Origin: Streptomyces sp. MJM8645
Lineage (GTDB): Bacteria; Actinomycetota; Actinomycetes; Streptomycetales; Streptomycetaceae
Direction: 5' to 3'
Length of the DNA: 64,000 nt
NCBI RefSeq assembly: GCF_001625365.1
Contig: NZ_LJJF01000001.1
Coordinates: forward strand, 6,008,501-6,072,500
Shown here in pieces: positions 33,025 to 40,664 of this stretch. Numbering within the stretch: position 1 is the stretch's first letter; each line of letters starts with the position of its first letter. The position numbers and the translations under genes were made by a program. Below the pieces are notes generated by a model. That model worked only from the letters and a program-made list of their open reading frames with translations. It was not told the origin of the DNA and did no database searches.

Positions 33025-33926
33025 ACGCCATCCCGCCGTTGTCCGCACAGGTCGTCGTCGTCACCGGGGCCGCCCGCGGGGTCGGGGCTTCGCTCGCTCG
33101 CACGCTCGCCCGGCGCGGGGCCAAGGTCGCCCTCCTGGGGCTGGAGCCGGACGAGCTCAAGGCCGTCGCGGCGCAGTGCGGCGCGGCCGCGACCAGTTGG
33201 GAGGTGGACGTCACCGACCTCGACGCGCTCGGCGACGCCGCCCGCCGGATCAAGGAGCACTACGGTCGGATCGACACCGTGGTCGCCAACGCCGGCATCG
33301 CCATCGGCGGGCCGGTGGCGGACAGCGATCACCGGGCGTTCAGCCGGGTGATCGAGGTCAACCTGCTCGGCAGCGTCGCCACGGCCAGGGCCTTCCTGCC
33401 CGCCCTCGTCGAGAGCCGGGGCTACCTGCTGCAGATCGCCTCGCTCGCCGCGCTCACTCCCGCGCCGCTGATGAGCGCGTACTGCGCCAGTAAGTCCGGG
33501 GTGGAGGCCTTCGCCCACTCGCTCCGCGCCGAGGTCGCCTACCAGGGGGTCAAGGTCGGTGTGGGATACCTGAGTTGGACCGACACCGACATGGTGCGCG
33601 GCGCCGACGAGGACACCGTGCTCAAGCAGATGCGGACCAGGCTGCCGTGGCCGGCCAACAAGACCTACCCGCTGGAGCCCGCGGTGGAGCGGATCGCCGC
33701 CGGCATTGCCCGGCGGTCCGCCCACGTCTACGCGCAGGCCTGGCTGCGCGGCATGCAGCCGGTCCGCTGGCTGCTGCCGAGCCTGATCGCGGCTGTCGGT
33801 TCGCGCGACGTCGCCCGGATCGCGCCCCAGCTCGCCGCCACCGCCGCCTCCCGGTTGCGCGCAGTCGGTGCCGGCGGGGCTGCGGACACGGCGGTGCGAG
33901 GCGGTCGGAGCGGCGCCGTCGACTGA
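33021..33926 (+). CDS. Short-chain dehydrogenase/reductase of the monooxygenase operon
   Basis: The 301-aa protein has the SDR cofactor motif TGAARGVGASLA, NAGIAIGG, the catalytic serine in LQIASLAAL and YCASK. The C-terminal extension of about 50 residues is longer than in classical SDRs. It probably interconverts an alcohol and the ketone used by the monooxygenase. It ends the operon and is followed directly by a heptamer palindrome. Confidence 0.9.
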   Translation: MNAIPPLSAQVVVVTGAARGVGASLARTLARRGAKVALLGLEPDELKAVAAQCGAAATSWEVDVTDLDALGDAARRIKEHYGRIDTVVANAGIAIGGPVADSDHRAFSRVIEVNLLGSVATARAFLPALVESRGYLLQIASLAALTPAPLMSAYCASKSGVEAFAHSLRAEVAYQGVKVGVGYLSWTDTDMVRGADEDTVLKQMRTRLPWPANKTYPLEPAVERIAAGIARRSAHVYAQAWLRGMQPVRWLLPSLIAAVGSRDVARIAPQLAATAASRLRAVGAGGAADTAVRGGRSGAVD

Positions 33927-33955
33927 CGGCCGTCGACTGACAGCTGACAGATTTC

Positions 33956-34011
33956 AACTGACAGATAACAGATAACAGATTTCAACAGCTGTTATCTGTT
34001 ATCTGTCAGTT
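33956..34011. terminator. Heptamer palindrome between convergent genes
   Basis: 23-base arms (33956-33978 and 33989-34011) pair perfectly around a 10-base loop. It lies between the SDR stop (plus) and the MocR stop (minus) and should terminate both transcripts. It is a further member of the family at 6002, 13295 and 28084. Confidence 0.75.
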
Positions 34012-34044
34012 GTTCGTCCGCCTGGCCGTCCGCCCGCCCGCCCG

Positions 34045-35439
34045 TCACTCCATCCACTCCTCTGCCGTCCCCCGCGCGATCCACGCCAGCGTCTCCAGTG
34101 CTTGCGCCAGCACGGGCAGCGGCGGCGAGGCCAGGGCGACCCGGACGGCGGACGGGGAACGCCGGGGGTCGGCGGCGAACGCCGCCGCGGGTGTGACGGC
34201 GATGCTCGCCCGCGCCGCCACCGCGACGAAGGTCTCCGCCCGCCAGGCCGCCGGCAGCTCCCACCACAGGTAGTACGAGCGGGGGTCGGCCCGGACGCGC
34301 TGCCCCGTCAGCGCCTCGCGCGCCAGCAGCTGACGCGCGACGGCGTCGGCGCGCTTGGCCGCCGCGACCTCGGCCACGGTGCCGTCCCCGATCCAGCGCA
34401 CGGCCGCCTCCAGGGCGAACCCGCTGGGCGTCCAGCCGCCCGAGCGCAGTGCGCCCGCGATCCGTTCGCGCAGCGCGGCGGGGACAACCGCGAACCCGGT
34501 GGTCAGCCCGGGCGCGAGCCGCTTGGAGAGGCTGTCGACGAGGACGGTGCGTTCCGGCGCGAGGCTGGCGAGGGCGGTCAGCTCCGGGCGGAGGAAGGAC
34601 CAGATCGCGTCCTCGACGGCCGGCAGGTCGAGGCGGCGCAGCTCCTCGGCGAGGGCGGCCGTCCGCTCGTACGGCAGGCTCCCGCCGAGCGGGTTCTGCA
34701 GCCTCGGCTGGACGTAGACGGCGCGCAGCGGCGCGGCCCGGTGGGCGGCGGCCACGGCGTCGGGCAGAAGTCCGTGCTCGTCGACGGCCAGTGGCACGAG
34801 CGTGATGCCCAGTCGCTGGGCGACGGCCTTGACCACCGGATAGGTCAGTGCCTCCACCCCCAGCCGGTGGCCGGGCGGCACCAGCGCGGACAGTGCCGCG
34901 GCGATGGCCTGCCGTCCGTTGCCCGCGAACAGCAGCTCCTCCCCGGCGATCTCCGGGGTGACCTCGCGATCCCTGCCCGTCCGGTCCCCGCCCGTCCGGC
35001 GTTCGTCCGACAGCAGTGCCGCGAACGCCTGCCGGGCCGCGCCCGTCCCGGCCGCGCCCACCGGCGCGAGTGCGGCACCCAGCGCGTCCGCCCGGAGCAG
35101 CGGTGCCAGTCCGGCGGCCAGGAGTGCGGCCTGCTCGGGGACGGCGGGGTAGTTGAGTTCCAGGTCCACCGGCGCGCCGGCCGGTTCGGCGAGTGCCACC
35201 TGCCCGCCGGTTGCCCCGCCGCCGGCCCCCTGTCCGGCCCGGACGAAGGTGCCGCGCCCGACCTCCCCGGTGGTCAGTCCGCGCCGGGTCAGTTCCCGGT
35301 AGACGCGCCCCGCCGTGGAGTTGGCGATGCCCCGGCTGCGGGCGAAGGCGCGCTGGGTGGGCAGTTGCTGGCCGGGTCGCAGCCGCCCGCCGGTGATGGC
35401 GTCGGCGATCTCGTCGGCGATCAGGCGGTAATCGTCCAT
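34045..35439 (-). CDS. MocR-type GntR regulator with aminotransferase domain
   Basis: The 464-aa protein has an N-terminal GntR winged helix (YRLIADEIADAITGGRLRPGQQLPTQRAFARSRGIANSTAGRVY) followed by a fold-I aminotransferase-like domain with the PLP lysine in VDSLSKRLAPGL. MocR proteins bind PLP or amino-acid adducts and control amino-acid or vitamin B6 genes. ATG at 35439 is used; an earlier ATG adds a leader that overlaps the operator. It is divergent from a LysE exporter, which it probably controls. Confidence 0.9.
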   Translation of the reverse strand: MDDYRLIADEIADAITGGRLRPGQQLPTQRAFARSRGIANSTAGRVYRELTRRGLTTGEVGRGTFVRAGQGAGGGATGGQVALAEPAGAPVDLELNYPAVPEQAALLAAGLAPLLRADALGAALAPVGAAGTGAARQAFAALLSDERRTGGDRTGRDREVTPEIAGEELLFAGNGRQAIAAALSALVPPGHRLGVEALTYPVVKAVAQRLGITLVPLAVDEHGLLPDAVAAAHRAAPLRAVYVQPRLQNPLGGSLPYERTAALAEELRRLDLPAVEDAIWSFLRPELTALASLAPERTVLVDSLSKRLAPGLTTGFAVVPAALRERIAGALRSGGWTPSGFALEAAVRWIGDGTVAEVAAAKRADAVARQLLAREALTGQRVRADPRSYYLWWELPAAWRAETFVAVAARASIAVTPAAAFAADPRRSPSAVRVALASPPLPVLAQALETLAWIARGTAEEWME

Positions 35440-35469
35440 CGGCGGGACCCCTCCACGCAAGGTGATGGC

Positions 35470-35519
35470 ATTGCACGGCATCGCATCGGCATTGCACCGA
35501 GTGCAAAGTCATCATTGCA
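35470..35519. promoter_or_regulatory. Candidate MocR operator
   Basis: Three direct repeats of attgca(c) start at 35470, 35491 and 35514, spaced about two helical turns, and the central one is part of a perfect inverted repeat ttgcac-cga-gtgcaa (35492-35506). The site lies between mocR and lysE, which is the usual layout for MocR operators. Confidence 0.7.
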
Positions 35520-35550
35520 TTGAGATCGACGCCGGGCCTAGCCTCCTCGC

Positions 35551-36267
35551 ATGGAAGCACTGACCCCCGCCGCTCCCGTCGTATCCGCCTCGTTCGACCT
35601 GCCCGCCGCATCTGCCCTGTCCGCCGTGGGTGGGCATGCCGTGCTCGGGATCGCCGCCGTGGCGCTCGGGATGGTGCTGACACCGGGGCCCAACATGATC
35701 TACCTGGTCTCCCGGTCGATCGCCCAGGGCCGCCGCGCCGGGCTGCTGTCGCTGATCGGGGTCGCGGCCGGCTTCCTGGTCTACCTGGCCGCGGTGACGG
35801 CGGGCGTGGCCGCCGTGTTCTCGGTGGTGCCCGCCCTCTACACCGCGATCAAGCTGGCCGGCGCCGGCTACCTGCTGTGGCTGGCCTGGAAGGCCGTCCG
35901 GCCGGGTGGTACGGCGGTGTTCGCCCCGCAGGAGCTGCCGCCGGACCCGCCGCGCCGGTTGTTCGCCATGGGCTTCCTGACCTGCCTGCTCAACCCCAAG
36001 ATCGCCATCATGTACATCTCGCTGCTGCCCCAGTTCGTGGCGCCCGAGCGCGGTCACGTCGCGGTGCAGAGCCTGGTGCTGGGGCTGACCCAGATCGTGG
36101 TGGCGGTCACCGTCAACGGGCTGATCGCGGTGAGCGCGGGCGGCATCGCGTCCTTCCTCAACCGCCGTCCCGCCTGGCTACGGTTCCAGCGCTATGCGAT
36201 GGGGACGGTCCTCGGCGGCCTCGCCGTCCACATCGCCGCCGACCGCGCCAAAGCCGTGGCAGCCTAG
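35551..36267 (+). CDS. LysE-family amino-acid exporter
   Basis: The 238-aa protein has five to six membrane segments and the LysE/RhtB start motif GMVLTPGPNMIYLVSRSIAQGRRAG, with CLLNPKIAIMY in the middle. It would export an amino acid or small amine across the membrane. It is divergently arranged with the MocR regulator, implying control by an amino-acid-type signal. Confidence 0.9.
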   Translation: MEALTPAAPVVSASFDLPAASALSAVGGHAVLGIAAVALGMVLTPGPNMIYLVSRSIAQGRRAGLLSLIGVAAGFLVYLAAVTAGVAAVFSVVPALYTAIKLAGAGYLLWLAWKAVRPGGTAVFAPQELPPDPPRRLFAMGFLTCLLNPKIAIMYISLLPQFVAPERGHVAVQSLVLGLTQIVVAVTVNGLIAVSAGGIASFLNRRPAWLRFQRYAMGTVLGGLAVHIAADRAKAVAA

Positions 36268-36272
36268 GCCCG

Positions 36273-36363
36273 CCCGCTGCCCGCCGCCCGCCGCCCGCTG
36301 CCCGCCGCCCGCCGCCCGCTGCCCGCCGCCCGCCGCCCGCCGCCCGCCGCCCGCCGCCCGCCG
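36273..36363 (+). repeat. 7-bp tandem repeat, 13 copies
   Basis: Thirteen units of cccgccg or cccgctg are arranged so that the first nine form three 21-bp higher-order repeats. They fill the gap between the convergent LysE and serine-hydrolase genes. No terminator hairpin can be separated from the repeat. Confidence 0.9.
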
Positions 36364-36401
36364 CCGCCTGGGCCGCGGCGCCGCACCCCCCAGGTCGGGT
36401 C

Positions 36402-37415
36402 CTAAGCCGCCTGCAGCACCTCGTACGCCGCCTGTAGGAACCGTCCGTCCAACGACGGCCCGGTGTTGGCCAGGGCCGCCACCGCGGCCGACGCCTGGGG
36501 CGAGAACCCGACGAAGGCGGTGAACCCCCGGGTCGCCCCGGCGTGGAAGTACAGGTCGCGCCCGCCCGGGCGGCGGTGGTTCCACACCAGGCACAGCTCG
36601 TCCGTCGAGCGCGGCAGCCGCAGCCGCGGCCGCTGGACCTCGCGCAGCGCGGCCGCCAACTCGCCGTGGCCGCCGTCGAGATGCGCCCTCAGGTAGCGCA
36701 ACAGGTCGGCCCCGCTCGCCCGGAGCGCGCCGGCCCCCGGCAGTCCGGGGATGCGCCAGGGCGGAAGTTCCTGTCCGCGCCGGTACCCGACCGCCCGCCC
36801 CGGCGGGTCCGCCGTACAGGTGGTGGCACCGAGGCCCAGCGGTCGGAGGACCCGTTCGGAGAGCAGTTCCCCGTAGGGCAACCCGCCCGTCTCGGCGAGT
36901 GCCCGCCCGAGCAGCGCGACGCCGTAGTTGGAGTACCGGTACCGGCTGCCGGGCCTGCACCGTACGGTGGTTCGGGCCACTCCGGCCCTCAACTGCTCGT
37001 CCCCGAACGTGGCGTACGGATTGCTGAACCAGGTCGGCACGGCGCGCGCGGCCAGTCCGGGCGGCAGCCGGGGCAGGCCAGAGGTGTGGGTGGCCAGGTG
37101 CAGCAGCCGGATCGGTTCGGGGGAGCGGACGGTCACCGGGCGCCAGCAGTCCGGCAGGCGGTGTTCGACCGTGTCGTGCAGGGAGACGTCTCCGCACGCG
37201 GCCATCTGTGCCAGCAGCAGCGCGGTGAAGGTCTTGCTGACCGAACCGAGTTCGAAGACGGTGTCCGGAGAGCACGCGGCCGTCCGCCCGTGCCCGAGCC
37301 GCCCGTGGCAGCGCACCTCCTCCGCGTCCCCGCGCGTGACGGCCACGGTGACGGCGGTGGCGTACGGTCCGGCCGCGCGCACCGCCTCCGCGACCGCCGG
37401 ACCCAGCCCGTTCAC
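36402..37415 (-). CDS. Serine hydrolase, class C beta-lactamase/PBP-like
   Basis: The 337-aa protein has the three motifs of penicillin-recognising enzymes: SVSK (SxxK) near residue 50, YSN (YxN) near residue 150 and HAG (HxG, replacing KTG) near residue 290. There is no signal peptide, so it should act in the cytoplasm, perhaps as an esterase or peptidase. It is the last gene of a four-gene minus-strand operon beginning with a 66-aa peptide gene. GTG at 37415 overlaps the upstream stop. Confidence 0.87.
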   Translation of the reverse strand: MNGLGPAVAEAVRAAGPYATAVTVAVTRGDAEEVRCHGRLGHGRTAACSPDTVFELGSVSKTFTALLLAQMAACGDVSLHDTVEHRLPDCWRPVTVRSPEPIRLLHLATHTSGLPRLPPGLAARAVPTWFSNPYATFGDEQLRAGVARTTVRCRPGSRYRYSNYGVALLGRALAETGGLPYGELLSERVLRPLGLGATTCTADPPGRAVGYRRGQELPPWRIPGLPGAGALRASGADLLRYLRAHLDGGHGELAAALREVQRPRLRLPRSTDELCLVWNHRRPGGRDLYFHAGATRGFTAFVGFSPQASAAVAALANTGPSLDGRFLQAAYEVLQAA

Positions 37416-38344
37416 GCGACCGCCGCGGTGGCCCCGAGTGCCCGGGCGAGCGTGATGCCACCGGCCACCACCGCGACGACGGCGGTGTGCTGGTGGTCCT
37501 GGAACGCCCGCTCGCGGTCCTCGTCGACCGGGTCGGTGTCGCGCGGCAGCAGGCCGTCCTCGTGTTGGGCGGCGGCCAGCGCGTCCCAGCCCTGCCGTCC
37601 GGTGGCCGGTTCGCCGATGCAGGCGTCGACCACGAGGAGTTCGGCGGCGAGATCCCACTGGCCGATCTCCAGCCAGACGTCGAGCCAGGCCGGCAGCCAG
37701 TCGCGCACGTGGTCGCGCATCGGCTCCGGCAGGCCGTCCGGGCGGGCGCCCCAGTCCGTGAGGTGGAAGACGGTGTGGGTGATGTCGTAGCCGGTCATCC
37801 AGTTGACGGCCCACGGTTCGGGCGTGGCGCCCAGCCAGGTGCCGGCGGCGAGTGCGGCCCAGTCCGGCTGGTGGGCGAGCCCGACGACCCGTCGGGCGTT
37901 GGCGACCCCCAGGCGTCGGTTGGGGTGGATCTCCTCGGCGTGCGCGGCCCGCAACCGGCTGAGCGAATCGAGCAGTTCCTCCAACGCCGGGTGGCGGTAG
38001 CCGGCCCGGGCGAAGTGGGCGTAGGTCTCCAGCGGGTCGGTCATGGTGAAGTGGCGCAGCTGCCGCTCGTACAGCAGGTCGCCCTCGCGCAGTTGCCCCC
38101 AGGCGTGGTCGAGCAGCGCGCGTGCGGTGCGGGCCTCGGTGGGCCCGGTGACGCCGTCGCGCAGGATCAGCGAAGCGGCCAGCGCGATCTCGCCGAGCGG
38201 CTTGTAGGCGTCGTCGGGGTCGGAGAGGTCGACCACGGTGTTGTCCGGGATCCGGCCGAGGCCGTCGGCGTGGGAGGCGTGCAGCCAGGCCAGCGCGCGG
38301 GAGGCGAGCCGCTGCGCGGTGGCGAGGACGTGGGTGTCGGTCAT
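37412..38344 (-). CDS. Unrecognised helical protein, DUF6895-like
   Basis: This 310-aa protein is predicted to be all-helical, with repeated conserved-looking His/Trp motifs: YDITHTVFHLTDWG, EEIHPNRRLGVANARR and FQDHQHTAVVA. The HTVFHLTD segment resembles the actinobacterial DUF6895 family, of unknown function (from memory; needs a profile search). It is coupled by ATGA to the 255-aa gene upstream and by GTGA to the serine hydrolase downstream. The arrangement suggests a dedicated pathway with the small peptide at 39367. No enzymatic motif can be assigned. Confidence 0.7.
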   Translation of the reverse strand: MTDTHVLATAQRLASRALAWLHASHADGLGRIPDNTVVDLSDPDDAYKPLGEIALAASLILRDGVTGPTEARTARALLDHAWGQLREGDLLYERQLRHFTMTDPLETYAHFARAGYRHPALEELLDSLSRLRAAHAEEIHPNRRLGVANARRVVGLAHQPDWAALAAGTWLGATPEPWAVNWMTGYDITHTVFHLTDWGARPDGLPEPMRDHVRDWLPAWLDVWLEIGQWDLAAELLVVDACIGEPATGRQGWDALAAAQHEDGLLPRDTDPVDEDRERAFQDHQHTAVVAVVAGGITLARALGATAAVA

Positions 38345-39108
38345 CGGACCCGGCTCCGTCGGTCGGTCGGCGGACGGGAGGAACGGTCGAGCATCCGACG
38401 GGCGATGGCCAGCTCAAGTCCGGTGCGGGCGCTGCCGTTACCGGCCAGCCGGATGCGTTCCAGGACGGGCTCGACCTCCAGCCGCAGCGGCCGGCCTTCG
38501 GCACCGGCCCAGGCGAGCCAGCGGGCGAGCCGGGCGGCGGTGGGGAGGTCGCGACGCAGCATGGAGCGGACGGTGCCGCGGGCAAGGGCCAGGGTGTGCG
38601 CGCGGGCGGTGTCGTGCACCGGGCCGTCGAGCCCGGGCAGTGCCAGGACGGACAGCTGCGCCATTCGTACCGACCAGGTTTGCCAGCCGACGGCCTCCGG
38701 GCCCGGAGGCGGCACGGGCGGTGGGGCACCGGTTCCGTACGGCGTGCGGGCGAGCACCTGCTCGGCCGCCCAGTCCTGCCATGCGATCACCAGCGCGGCG
38801 TCGGCCGAGACCGCTGCCGAGTCCAGTGCCGAGTCCGGTGCCGGGTCCGGTGCCGGAAAGGCCTGCCGGGCCTCGGCCAGCAGTACGGCGGTGGGCCCGT
38901 CGGGCGCGGCCCCGGTGAGTAGTTGCGGGGCGAAGAGGTCTGCGCCGAGCACCCGCAGTGCGGCCAGGGTCGGGCGCGGTACGGCGCCGTCCGGGTCCGC
39001 GAGCGCGGCTGCGCCCCCGTCACCCCGGAGGGCGTCGAGGGTCCGGCGCGCCACCCGTTCGACGGCTGCGGCGTACTCGTCGCGCAGTGGCGTCTCGGCG
39101 AAGGGCAT
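38341..39108 (-). CDS. Unrecognised helical protein
   Basis: The 255-aa protein is Ala/Leu/Arg-rich, apparently all-helical, cytoplasmic and without recognised catalytic motifs. A Pro-rich loop (TGAPPPVPPPGPE) divides it, and a PDPAPDSALDSAAVS stretch comes from a small repeat. AGGAGG lies ten bases before the ATG, and its stop overlaps the next ATG. It lies directly after the 66-aa peptide gene and its repeats. It may be a partner or carrier protein for the DUF6895-like protein (inference). Confidence 0.7.
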   Translation of the reverse strand: MPFAETPLRDEYAAAVERVARRTLDALRGDGGAAALADPDGAVPRPTLAALRVLGADLFAPQLLTGAAPDGPTAVLLAEARQAFPAPDPAPDSALDSAAVSADAALVIAWQDWAAEQVLARTPYGTGAPPPVPPPGPEAVGWQTWSVRMAQLSVLALPGLDGPVHDTARAHTLALARGTVRSMLRRDLPTAARLARWLAWAGAEGRPLRLEVEPVLERIRLAGNGSARTGLELAIARRMLDRSSRPPTDRRSRVR

Positions 39109-39255
39109 CGGTGGTGTTCCTCCTGGTCGGGGAGCCCCCGGCGGGCGGCCTCGCGGGAGTGGGCTCGCGGGCGCGGGTTCACGAGAACGGGCTCACGAGC
39201 CCTCGTCAGGCCCGCCGAGGCGCCGGGGAAGGGGTGGGCCGGTCCACGTCGGTGG

Positions 39256-39364
39256 ACCGGCCCCGCGATCGGGCCGCCCGGCACCGGCCCCGCGATCGGG
39301 CCGCCCGGCACCGGCCCCGCGATCGGGCCGCCCGGCTACCGGGTCGGTGATCGGGTCGCCCGGC
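39256..39364 (-). repeat. 27-bp tandem repeat, about 4 copies, after the small peptide gene
   Basis: Three near-identical 27-bp units (starting 39256, 39283 and 39310) and one degenerate unit to 39364 follow the stop of the 66-aa peptide gene. Each unit holds ccccgcgatcgggccg, which can fold on itself. A 7-bp hairpin ggtccac-gtcg-gtggacc lies just beyond (39241-39258). The array could attenuate transcription into the downstream genes. Confidence 0.8.
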
Positions 39365-39366
39365 TG

Positions 39367-39567
39367 CTAGCGGGTCGACTTCTCCTTCGGCGGCTTCGGC
39401 GACAGCAACAGCGCCAGCAGCAGGAGTCCGAGGGCTTCGGGCGAGTACGTGGGCGCGTCGGACACGACGGCCTCGTCCTCCACCATCAGGCTCGCGAGTG
39501 TGTCCGCCTCGGCGCGCGTCGCGGTCGGCGTGGTCGTCGTCCGGTGGGTCCGGCAGTGAGTAAGCAT
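39367..39567 (-). CDS. Small peptide (66 aa), candidate precursor or membrane peptide
   Basis: The gene has a very good ribosome site (GGAGG, eight bases before ATG) and heads an operon of three further genes. The peptide has three parts: a Thr-rich basic N-terminus with one Cys (HCRTHRTTTTPTATR), an acidic middle (ADTLASLMVEDEAVVSDAP) and a hydrophobic segment EALGLLLLALLLS followed by a basic tail PKPPKEKSTR. This leader-like/core-like layout would suit a ribosomally made precursor peptide, but a short membrane peptide is equally possible. I do not recognise a family. Confidence 0.7.
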   Translation of the reverse strand: MLTHCRTHRTTTTPTATRAEADTLASLMVEDEAVVSDAPTYSPEALGLLLLALLLSPKPPKEKSTR

Positions 39568-39723
39568 CAGAAGTGCCTCCTCAGTTGAGCGTCACCACCC
39601 GGTCGGGCGATGCCCCCGTCCGAACGGTAAGGGCGCGGTCCGGTACCTGCATCCGCAGATGGCCGGGCCGGGATAGTCCATTCGGAGTGGGCGCGGCCGC
39701 GGTGAGTCGGTACCGTCGGGGGC

Positions 39724-40497
39724 ATGACCACAGCCTTGATCACCGGCGCGACCGCCGGCATCGGAGCCGCGTTCGCCCGCCGGCTCGCCCGCAGCGGCTA
39801 CCGGCTCGTCCTGGTGGCCCGGGACACCGAGCGCCTGGAGCGCGCGAGCGCCGACCTGCACGCCGAGTACGGAGTCGAGGTGGAGACGCTGACCGCTGAC
39901 CTCGCCACCGACGAGGGCATCGCGGCCGTCGAAGCCCGGCTCGCCGACTCCGCCCGCCCGGTGGACCTGCTCGTCAACAACGCCGGTTTCGGCAACAAGG
40001 GCGCGTTCGGGACCGTCCCGCTCCAGGACGAGCTGGACATGCTGAAGGTGCACATCGAGGCGATCCTGCGGCTGACCACGGCGGCCCTGCCGGGGATGCG
40101 CGAGCGCGGTCGCGGCGCGGTCGTGAACGTCGCCTCGGTGGCGGCGTTCCTGCCGCGCGGCACGTACGGGGCGAGCAAGGCGTGGGTGGTGAGCTTCACC
40201 CAGGGCGTGCTGCGCGACCTCGGCGGCACCGGGGTGCGGATGATGGCGCTCTGCCCGGGCTTCACCCGTACCGAGTTCCACCAGCGGGCGGGCATGGGCA
40301 CCGGCAACATCCCGGCCTGGTCCTGGCTCTCGGCCGAGCGGGTGGTGGCGGAGGCGATGCGCGACCTGGCCCGGGGTCGGTCGGTGTCCGTGCCGGGCAA
40401 GCGCTACAAGGCGGTGGTGGCCCTCGCCCGCCTGTTGCCCTCCGGTCGGCTGGGCGGCCTGTCCTCGAAGGCGGCGCGCAGCTACCGGACGAACTGA
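39724..40497 (+). CDS. Short-chain dehydrogenase/reductase
   Basis: The 257-aa protein is an SDR with TGATAGIGAAFARRLA, NNAGFGNKG, the catalytic serine in VNVASVAAFLP and YGASKAWV. It lacks features that reveal its substrate. It is divergent from the small-peptide operon across about 155 bases. Confidence 0.92.
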   Translation: MTTALITGATAGIGAAFARRLARSGYRLVLVARDTERLERASADLHAEYGVEVETLTADLATDEGIAAVEARLADSARPVDLLVNNAGFGNKGAFGTVPLQDELDMLKVHIEAILRLTTAALPGMRERGRGAVVNVASVAAFLPRGTYGASKAWVVSFTQGVLRDLGGTGVRMMALCPGFTRTEFHQRAGMGTGNIPAWSWLSAERVVAEAMRDLARGRSVSVPGKRYKAVVALARLLPSGRLGGLSSKAARSYRTN

Positions 40498-40585
40498 CGC
40501 GGTCGGGGCGGTCGGGGCGGTCGGAGTGGCCGAGCGGTCGGTCGGGCGGCCGGAGGGGCGGTCGCCATGGGAATAGATCCAGCCT

Positions 40586-40626
40586 CACTATTAGCTAGTC
40601 TAACTATGAGCTATTCTCGCTATGCT
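40586..40626 (+). promoter_or_regulatory. AT-rich promoter/operator of the ABC exporter
   Basis: An AT-rich island with the inverted repeat ttag-ctagt-ctaa (40591-40603), repeated ctat/agct elements and a possible -10 box tatgct (40621-40626) stands out against the GC-rich background. It lies just before the ABC exporter and has the look of a MarR- or TetR-type operator. Confidence 0.6.
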
Positions 40627-40664
40627 GGCGGCCGTCCGACCGCCCCACCCACGGAGGTTTGCCC

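Noticed and set aside
39256..39364. CRISPR array
   Set aside because: The 27-bp units are contiguous without spacers and there are no cas genes.
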